Below, one piece after another: positions 57,935 through 64,000 of a stretch of 64,000 nucleotides of DNA (positions are counted from its first letter, which is position 1; each line of letters opens with the position of its first letter). This DNA is from Bin16 sp965206315 (GTDB lineage Bacteria > Chloroflexota > Dehalococcoidia > Lucifugimonadales > Australimonadaceae): contig OZ242210.1 in assembly GCA_965206315.1 (NCBI GenBank), positions 2,418,001 to 2,482,000 of the forward strand, read 5' to 3'. Position numbers and translations under genes: made by a program. The notes under the pieces are model-generated. The model searched no databases, was not told the DNA's origin, and saw only the letters and a program-made list of their open reading frames with translations.

Positions 57935-59662
57935 ATGCAGAAGATAGGCGCAAGCGTCGTCTGTGAAGCCCTCCTCAACGAGGGCGTCAACGTCATCTTC
58001 GGCCATCCGGGAGGAGCGATCCTCCCCTTCTACGACGCGCTCTGGCACTACCCCCAGATACGGCACGTGCTCGTCCGGCATGAGCAGGCAGCAGCCCACG
58101 CGGCGGAGGCCTACGCGCGCCTCACCGGCGACGTGGGCGTCTGCGTCGCCACGTCCGGTCCCGGCGCGACGAACCTGATGACCGGGCTGACCGCGGCGAA
58201 GATGGACTCGACCCCTATCGTCGCCATCACTGGTCAGGTCGCCCGCCCGTTCATGGGGACGGAGGCGTTCCAGGAGTGCGACACCTGCGGGATGGCTGCG
58301 CCCGTCGTGAAGAAGACCTACCTCGTGATGAGCCCCGAGGAGATCGCCCCCACCATCCGCGAGGCGTTCCGCGTCGCGCAGGAAGGGCGTCCGGGCCCGG
58401 TGCTCGTCGACCTTCCGAAGGACGTGCAGGCGGAGAGTTTCCTGTTCGAGGAGTTGGAAGATGCCTGGCATCCCTCCCCGCCCACAGTCGCGGATGAAGC
58501 GTCGGTGCGCGAGGCCGCGCGCCTCATCAACGAGGCGGAGCGCCCGCTGCTCATAGCAGGCCGCGGCGTGCACATCTCCAGCGCATGGGACGAGTTGCAG
58601 GAGGTCGCCGAACACATCAACGCGCCGGTGCTGAACACGCTGCACGGCACGTCGGCGTTCCCTCGCCACCACGACCTCGGCTATGGGATGCTGGGCATGC
58701 ACGGCATGTACTGGAGCAACCTCGCCACGACGGAGGCCGACCTCATCGTCGGCATCGGGATGCGCTTCGACGACCGTGTCATCGGCCGGCCGGGTACGTT
58801 CGGTGAGAACGCCAAGATCATCCACCTGGACATCGAGGCATCGCAGATCAACAAGAACGTCAAGGCCGAGGTGGCCCTGGCAGGCGACGTGAAGGCGACA
58901 CTGGAGGCGCTGCTTCCCCTGCTGGAGCGCAACACGCGGTTCGAGTGGCTGGACCGGATGAAGTACCTGGAGCACAAGCATCCGAGCATCGACGTGCCGG
59001 AGAGCGACGTGGTCACGCCGCAGTACGTGCTGCGGGAGCTCAACAAGCTGGTCGAGCACGATACGGACCCGGTCGTAATCACGGGCGTGGGGCAGCACCA
59101 GATGTGGGCTGCGCAGTTCCTGTTCATGCCGACGCCGAACTCGTTCGTCTCCTCCGGCGGGCTTGGCGTGATGGGGTTCGAGGTGCCGGCACTGATCGGT
59201 GCTCAGGTCGCGCGTCCCAACTCGCGGGTGTGGGGCATCTGCGGCGACGGCGGCTTCCAGATGACACTGCAGGAGCTCGCGACGATCGCACAGGAGCACC
59301 TGCCCGTGAAGATCTGCATCATGAACAACGGCTACCTTGGCATGGTGCGGCAGTGGCAGGAGCTGTTCTACGACCATCACTACAAGTCCGTGTCCATGAG
59401 CGGGCCGGACTACGTGAAACTGGCGGAGGCGTACGGCATCCCCGGCGTATGCGTTGAGGAGAAGCACGAAGTCGGCATGGCGCTGGCGACCGCTGCGCAG
59501 CATCCAGGCCCCTACCTGATCGACTTCCGCATATCGCCCGAGGAGAACGTCTACCCGATGGTGCCCCCCGGCGCCTCGCTGGCCCAGACCGTGGAGGACC
59601 CCCGCGTGGTCCACTACCGCGAGCCGGTGCACATCATCGAGGGCCTCGTCTCCTACCCGTAG
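57935..59662 (+). CDS. ilvB: Acetolactate synthase large-subunit-like TPP enzyme
   Basis: A 575-residue thiamine-diphosphate enzyme. N-terminal VVCEALLNEGVNVIFGHPGGAILPFYDAL, the catalytic Glu in RHEQAAAHAAEAYAR, GPGATNLMTGLTAA, GTEAFQECDTCGMAAPVVKK (FAD-linked part), and the TPP motif GDGGFQMTLQELATIAQE ... IMNNGYLGMVRQWQELF. The last block matches acetolactate synthase, first step of branched-chain amino acid synthesis. The regulatory subunit IlvN is not downstream, so either it lies elsewhere or this is a catabolic relative. Confidence 0.9.
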   Translation: MQKIGASVVCEALLNEGVNVIFGHPGGAILPFYDALWHYPQIRHVLVRHEQAAAHAAEAYARLTGDVGVCVATSGPGATNLMTGLTAAKMDSTPIVAITGQVARPFMGTEAFQECDTCGMAAPVVKKTYLVMSPEEIAPTIREAFRVAQEGRPGPVLVDLPKDVQAESFLFEELEDAWHPSPPTVADEASVREAARLINEAERPLLIAGRGVHISSAWDELQEVAEHINAPVLNTLHGTSAFPRHHDLGYGMLGMHGMYWSNLATTEADLIVGIGMRFDDRVIGRPGTFGENAKIIHLDIEASQINKNVKAEVALAGDVKATLEALLPLLERNTRFEWLDRMKYLEHKHPSIDVPESDVVTPQYVLRELNKLVEHDTDPVVITGVGQHQMWAAQFLFMPTPNSFVSSGGLGVMGFEVPALIGAQVARPNSRVWGICGDGGFQMTLQELATIAQEHLPVKICIMNNGYLGMVRQWQELFYDHHYKSVSMSGPDYVKLAEAYGIPGVCVEEKHEVGMALATAAQHPGPYLIDFRISPEENVYPMVPPGASLAQTVEDPRVVHYREPVHIIEGLVSYP

Positions 59663-60059
59663 CTCGGCCTCTCATACCCCGTCCGTCATGCGTTCCCGAT
59701 GCCCGATCGCAGGCTGTCTCGGCCTGTTTGAGACACGCTCTCAATGCACCGTGCAGATTCCATGGGGATGAGGCTTGACTGAAACCGCCATACAACGGCA
59801 GCCCCACATAGCGATTCCGTTCATGAAGATTGGATATCTGCTGCTTCTGTGCTCACACCAGCGGCTGGGCGGTACGAGTGAACGGAGGAATCCTGCCATT
59901 GACAGGACAGATTAGCGCCCCTAGAGTCTGCCACGCTGTACGCGCGGACATTCCCCCTCGCCCAGGGAACACAGGATGCGTCGGCGTATGCGCTCCGGGA
60001 GGGAGCGCGGCTGATCGGACCCATTCCGCGCGATTTCGCTTTCGCTGGTGAGGCTTCCT
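59663..60059 (+). promoter_or_regulatory. Intergenic region with promoter of the MBL-fold gene
   Basis: 397 bases. TTGACA (59899-59904), 17-base spacer, TAGAGT (59922-59927) form a near-consensus promoter. The leader (about 126 bases) includes a GCGCTCC/GGAGCGC hairpin with a 5-base loop near 59990-60010. Nothing else recognisable was seen in 59663-59880. Confidence 0.6.
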
Positions 60060-60896
60060 ATGAGCGGAAGAACTAGGGTGCACCTGATATCGGACGGCAC
60101 GTTCAAGATCGATGGAGGCGTGCTCTTTGGACAGGTGCCCAAGAGTACCTGGCAGGACTGGATGTCCGCCGACCGAAGGAACCGGGTCAAGTTGAACCTC
60201 AACTGCCTGCTGGTCCGGGTCGGCGAGCGCAACTACCTCATCGACACGGGGGCCGGCGCAAAGCATTCCGCTGAGGACCGGGATGCACTCGGCCTCTCGA
60301 CGAGCCAGCTGCTCTCGGAACTGAAGGCGCACGATCTGACACCTGCCGACATACACGGCGTGGTGCTGACCAGCCTGCACTTCGAACACACCGGGGGATG
60401 TACGCGAGCGAACCGTCGCGGCGAGTTCGTGCCCACGTTCCCCAAGGCGACGTACTTCGTGCAGCGGGAGGCGCTGGAGGAGGCGATCTCCCCCACCGAC
60501 CGGCATGTGAACGGTTATGTGCCGAACGACTACAACCCCCTGGTGGACAGCAAGAAGATGGAGTTGGTAGACGGCGAAGTGACCATCGTTCCGGGGTTGC
60601 AGGTGCGACGGGCCAGCGGGCCGTACCAGGGGCACCAGATCGTCGTCATCACGCACGGAGGCGAGCGCGTCGCGTTCCTGGGCGACCTCGTTCCGACGCA
60701 CCACCACCTGCAGCCGGACTGCATCGCCGCGAGCGACCGGCACCCGGAAGAGACGCTGACGACGAAGTATCGCGTTCTCGACGAAGCCGTCGATGACGGC
60801 TGGCTGCTCGTGTTCAGCCACGGTACGGACCGCCGCGCCGGTTACCTCGAACAGCGTGGAAACCGGCGGTCGCTACGTACGATCTCTCTGGACTGA
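60060..60896 (+). CDS. Metallo-beta-lactamase-fold protein with altered metal motif
   Basis: A 278-residue MBL-fold hydrolase. LNLNCLLVRVGERNYLIDTGAG, LTPADIHGVVLTSLHFEHTGG, FPKATYFVQREALEEA, FLGDLVPTHHHLQP and LVFSHGTDRR mark the fold. The usual HxHxDH is SLHFEH here: the first His is Ser and the Asp is Glu, while the later Asp (GDLV) and His remain. It may bind a single metal or have altered chemistry. It belongs to the group that hydrolyses lactones, thioesters and similar. The ATG at 60060 follows GTGAGG. Confidence 0.85.
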   Translation: MSGRTRVHLISDGTFKIDGGVLFGQVPKSTWQDWMSADRRNRVKLNLNCLLVRVGERNYLIDTGAGAKHSAEDRDALGLSTSQLLSELKAHDLTPADIHGVVLTSLHFEHTGGCTRANRRGEFVPTFPKATYFVQREALEEAISPTDRHVNGYVPNDYNPLVDSKKMELVDGEVTIVPGLQVRRASGPYQGHQIVVITHGGERVAFLGDLVPTHHHLQPDCIAASDRHPEETLTTKYRVLDEAVDDGWLLVFSHGTDRRAGYLEQRGNRRSLRTISLD

Positions 60897-60961
60897 TGGG
60901 CTGCGGAGAGCCGTCTACGCACGGCGCAGACGAAAGGCAACCCGGCTAGCAGAGCTGTCAC

Positions 60962-62788
60962 GTGCCATACCTCCCTATCCACGAGTACGGACTGATAGGA
61001 GACATGAACTCCTGCGCGCTCGTCAGCAGTGGAGGCTCCATAGACTGGGCGTGTTTCCCCCGTTTCGACTCTCCGAGCGTGTTCGCCGCAGTGCTGGACG
61101 ACGCCAAGGGCGGTCGCTGTTCGTTGAGCGGTCAGGGCATCCACGCAGTCACCCAGCGTTACCTGCCCGACACCACCGTCCTCGAGACGTTGTATGAGAC
61201 GGAGGACGGGGCAGCTAGGGTGTGCGATTTCATGACGCGCGCCCCGGCGCGCAGCCCGGACGCGCCGCACGAGATCATCCGTATCGTAGAGGGCGTCCGC
61301 GGCAGTATCGCGTTGCGGCTCGTCTTTCAGCCGAGGCTCGATTACGCCAGGGGCGCGACCACTCTCAGCGTCACCCGCAACGGCGTGCTCGCGAGTCATC
61401 CGAATGGCGTTCTCGCGCTTGTCAGCGACCTGCCCTTCAGTATCGAGCCTGCGGAAGACGGTGGTGAACAGGCTGTCGCCGAGTTCACGGTGCGCGAGGG
61501 TGAACACGTAGAGTTTGCGGTGGCGTTCGGGGTTGGGCGGCTGCCTTCCGTTACGTCGATGGACTGCCGTAATAAACTGGAGCGTGCGATACGACACGAT
61601 CAGGCGAGCGCGGCGAAGCTGAGCTACACCGGGTATCTGCGCGACGAGGTAGTGCGCTCCTACCTGACCCTGCACATGCTGATCTTCGAGCCCACCGGAG
61701 CGATAGTCGCTGCTCCGACCACGTCCCTTCCCGAATCGATCGGGGGCGTGCGGAACTGGGACTACCGGTACTCATGGCTGCGCGACAGCGCCTGGACGCT
61801 CGGTATCCTCTACCGCCTCGGCGATCCACACGAGGGAGAGGCGTTCATCGACTGGGTTGTTGACCAGTGCGCGATGAGCATCGAATCGATGCAGATACTT
61901 TTCGGCATCGCGCCCGAGAGCGAGTTGGAAGAGATCGAACTCGATCACCTCGAAGGCTATGCGCGCTCAAGTCCGGTGCGCATCGGCAACGGCGCGGCGT
62001 TCCATCGCCAGTTGGACGTGTTCGGCGAGGTTGCGCTGAGCCTTGCGGTCTTTCACCGCTACTCCGGGAACCTGTCGGACAAGGCGTGGGGACTGCTCAA
62101 ACATATGGCGGACCTCGCGGCTGAGATGTGGCACATGGAGGACCGCGGCATCTGGGAGGTGCGGGGCCCGGAGCAGCACTTCGTCTACTCCAAGGTGATG
62201 TGCTGGGTGGCGCTGGACAGGGCGGCGAAACTCGCCGAGGGCCATGGCTTCGAGGGCGACATCGAACACTGGCGCAGGCAGCGGGACCTCATACGCGAAG
62301 AGGTGCTGGACAAAGGCTGGTCTGACTCCAAACGGAGCTTCGTGCAGGCGTACGGATCGGAAGCGGTAGACGCGAGCGCGCTGCTCATCCCGTTCCTCGG
62401 TTTCCTTCCCCCGGACGATCCGCGTATCCGCTGCACGGTCCGCCGTATCCAGATGGAGCTCTCGGACGGCCCCTTCGTGCGCCGCTACCGGATCGACGAT
62501 ACGGACGACGGCCTCGTTGGCGAGGAAGGCGCGTTCTACATCCTCAGCTTCTGGCTCATCGGCGCCCTGATGACCATAGGCGAGACGCAGGAAGCGCTGA
62601 CGTACTTCAACAAGGTATTCGCCACCGCCAACCACCTCGGCCTCTTCGCGGAGATGCACGACCCTGTCACCGGGCAGGCGCTCGGCAACTTCCCCCAGGC
62701 GTTCAGCCATATCGGTTTCATCCACACGGCGAAGAACATCAACGAGATGATGCGGAGCCAGTCCTACGAGGAAGAGTTGCTGGCATGA
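60962..62788 (+). CDS. Glycoside hydrolase family 15 (glucoamylase/trehalase-like)
   Basis: A 608-residue cytosolic enzyme (no signal peptide). The N-terminal beta-domain PIHEYGLIGDMNSCALVSSGGSIDWACFPRFDS is typical of bacterial GH15. The (alpha/alpha)6 barrel starts near residue 225. GGVRNWDYRYSWLRDSAWTL, GIWEVRG with a catalytic Glu, and GLVGEEGAFYILSFWL with the base are recognisable. It probably releases glucose from short alpha-glucans, or splits trehalose as actinobacterial relatives do. The start is a GTG at 60962 with no clear ribosome site. Confidence 0.92.
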   Translation: MPYLPIHEYGLIGDMNSCALVSSGGSIDWACFPRFDSPSVFAAVLDDAKGGRCSLSGQGIHAVTQRYLPDTTVLETLYETEDGAARVCDFMTRAPARSPDAPHEIIRIVEGVRGSIALRLVFQPRLDYARGATTLSVTRNGVLASHPNGVLALVSDLPFSIEPAEDGGEQAVAEFTVREGEHVEFAVAFGVGRLPSVTSMDCRNKLERAIRHDQASAAKLSYTGYLRDEVVRSYLTLHMLIFEPTGAIVAAPTTSLPESIGGVRNWDYRYSWLRDSAWTLGILYRLGDPHEGEAFIDWVVDQCAMSIESMQILFGIAPESELEEIELDHLEGYARSSPVRIGNGAAFHRQLDVFGEVALSLAVFHRYSGNLSDKAWGLLKHMADLAAEMWHMEDRGIWEVRGPEQHFVYSKVMCWVALDRAAKLAEGHGFEGDIEHWRRQRDLIREEVLDKGWSDSKRSFVQAYGSEAVDASALLIPFLGFLPPDDPRIRCTVRRIQMELSDGPFVRRYRIDDTDDGLVGEEGAFYILSFWLIGALMTIGETQEALTYFNKVFATANHLGLFAEMHDPVTGQALGNFPQAFSHIGFIHTAKNINEMMRSQSYEEELLA

Positions 62789-62887
62789 GCCGGCATGCTT
62801 GTAGCCCGTCGTGCACGCCCCTAGAATCAGACAACCCCTTCCCCTGCCCGCTCGAACGAGAGCGGAGAGCCGGATAAGGAGCAACGC

Positions 62888-64000
62888 TTGACAACGAAGG
62901 TCTACGTAACCGGCGTCGGCATGATCACCCCCGTGGGAGTGGATACGAAGTCGACGTGGAAGAGCCTGCTGCAGGGCAAGTCAGGTATCGCCCCCATCGT
63001 TGCGTTCGATACCGAGGGGTTCGCCACCACCATCGCCGGAGAGTCGCCTGATTTCGATCCCACGGCGTACGTGGACCGCAAGCAGGCGCGGCGGCTGGAC
63101 CGCTTCGCTCAGATGGCAGTGGGCGCAACCGCGCAGGCGATGGAGCAGGCGGGCCTGGACCTGCAGGACGGCAGCGTGGACGCCACGCGAGTGGGCTCCG
63201 TCATCGGCAGCGGCATCGGCGGCATCCTCACGCTCTCCGAGCAGTGGGCCGTACTGCACGAGAAAGGGCCGGACCGCGTGAACCCGTTCCTGGTCCCGAT
63301 GATGCTGGCGGACATGGCTCCGGGGCAGGTGTCCATCCTCTACGGTGCGAAGGGGCCCAACTACTGCACGGTGACGGCGTGCGCCAGCGGCGCCGACAGC
63401 ATCGGCATCGCGGCGGCCATGATCCGCAAGGGCGAGATAGACATCGCGCTCGCGGGCGGCACGGAAGCGCCCATCTGCCCCATCGCCGTCGCAGGGTTCA
63501 ATGCATGCATGGCGCTCTCCAAGCGCAACCACGACCCGGAAGGCGCGAGCCGCCCGTTCGATGCCGAGCGCGACGGGTTCGTCATGGGCGAGGGCGCGGG
63601 GGTGCTGGTCATCGAGAGCGAGGAGAGCATGCTCCGGCGCGGCGCGACCCCGCTGGCCGAACTCGCGGGCTATGGGGCGTCATCGGATGCCTTCCACGTA
63701 ACCCAACCCTCTCCCAACGGCGAAGGCGGAGCGCGGGCGATGATCAACGCGCTCGCCGAGGCGGAGATGGAGCCGAGCGATATCAGCTACGTGAACGCGC
63801 ACGGCACCAGCACGCCGATGAACGACCGGCTCGAGACCGAGGCGCTGAAGACGGTCTTCGGCGACGAGGCGTACAAGATCAAGGTCAGTTCGACAAAGTC
63901 CATGACGGGCCATCTGCTCGGCGCGGCCGGCGGCGTGGAGGCCGCCATCTCCGTGCTCGCGGTAGCGGACAGCGCCATCCCGCCAACCATCAACCTGGAG
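62888..64000 (+). CDS. fabF: Beta-ketoacyl-ACP synthase II, 3' end beyond the window
   Basis: 371 codons are present; the usual length is about 410, so roughly 40 residues are cut off by the right edge. The start is a TTG at 62888 with AAGGAG six bases upstream, giving MTTKVYVTGVGMITPVG. Catalytic triad: Cys 165 (VTACASGAD), His 305 (NAHGTSTPMND) and His 342 (TGHLLGAAGG). It condenses malonyl-ACP with a growing acyl-ACP in fatty-acid elongation. No acyl-carrier gene lies just upstream, though acpP often precedes fabF. Confidence 0.95.
   Translation, partial: MTTKVYVTGVGMITPVGVDTKSTWKSLLQGKSGIAPIVAFDTEGFATTIAGESPDFDPTAYVDRKQARRLDRFAQMAVGATAQAMEQAGLDLQDGSVDATRVGSVIGSGIGGILTLSEQWAVLHEKGPDRVNPFLVPMMLADMAPGQVSILYGAKGPNYCTVTACASGADSIGIAAAMIRKGEIDIALAGGTEAPICPIAVAGFNACMALSKRNHDPEGASRPFDAERDGFVMGEGAGVLVIESEESMLRRGATPLAELAGYGASSDAFHVTQPSPNGEGGARAMINALAEAEMEPSDISYVNAHGTSTPMNDRLETEALKTVFGDEAYKIKVSSTKSMTGHLLGAAGGVEAAISVLAVADSAIPPTINLE

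Overview
The window reads as chromosomal DNA of a high-GC bacterium with a single-membrane style set of secreted lipoproteins. It carries Chloroflexota-like traits: an F420-type luciferase-like oxidoreductase, a DUF6391-like protein, an LL-diaminopimelate aminotransferase with DapF, a bacterial EndoQ, and many CaiB, acyl-CoA and amidohydrolase genes. A Dehalococcoidia/SAR202-type organism is my best guess. It rests on gene content only, because no rRNA is present.

Positions 1-37.8 kb are mostly housekeeping. They hold DNA repair (uvrC), an HspR-like regulator with an apparently leaderless promoter, three linked secreted His-rich proteins, a complete phosphate regulon (phoU, pstB, pstA, pstC, pstS, phoR-like kinase, phoP-like regulator with PHO-box-like repeats), a CcdA-like protein, modBA, bcp, tRNA-Arg(TCT), an enoyl-CoA hydratase, dnaN, a branched-chain amino acid type ABC importer, tmRNA with its partner smpB, a CtpA-type protease, hflX, and the lysine/peptidoglycan genes dapL and dapF.

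Between dapL and dapF (33.3-36.2 kb) lies a lower-GC four-gene cassette. It encodes a two-helix membrane protein, a small PD-(D/E)XK nuclease and two proteins that look like nucleotide-modification-associated domains (Nmad3-like and Nmad2-like). An array of helically phased TGCTCA motifs follows it. This is the best candidate in the window for an undescribed defence or DNA-modification-sensing system. A second foreign-looking gene, a membrane-anchored Mrr-type nuclease with two zinc ribbons, sits at 43.9-45.1 kb. An EVE-domain protein (a predicted reader of modified bases) lies at 4.9 kb and an EndoQ repair nuclease at 55.2-56.6 kb.

From 37.8 to 57.8 kb the window changes character. Genes are separated by intergenic repeats of at least five families and by one IS30-type insertion sequence. 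The genes are NAD salvage (pncA, pncB) and a scattered organic-acid/CoA catabolic set: a dihydroxyphthalate-decarboxylase-like protein, a TcuA-like flavoprotein, an SDR lacking its catalytic Tyr, MmgE/PrpD, MaoC, two haem-oxygenase-fold proteins, CitE-like lyase, acyl-CoA dehydrogenase, CaiB transferase, HbpS/GlcG, an isocitrate-lyase family enzyme and an amidohydrolase. The last 6 kb hold an acetolactate-synthase-like enzyme, an atypical metallo-beta-lactamase-fold protein, a GH15 glucoamylase-like enzyme and the first 371 codons of fabF.
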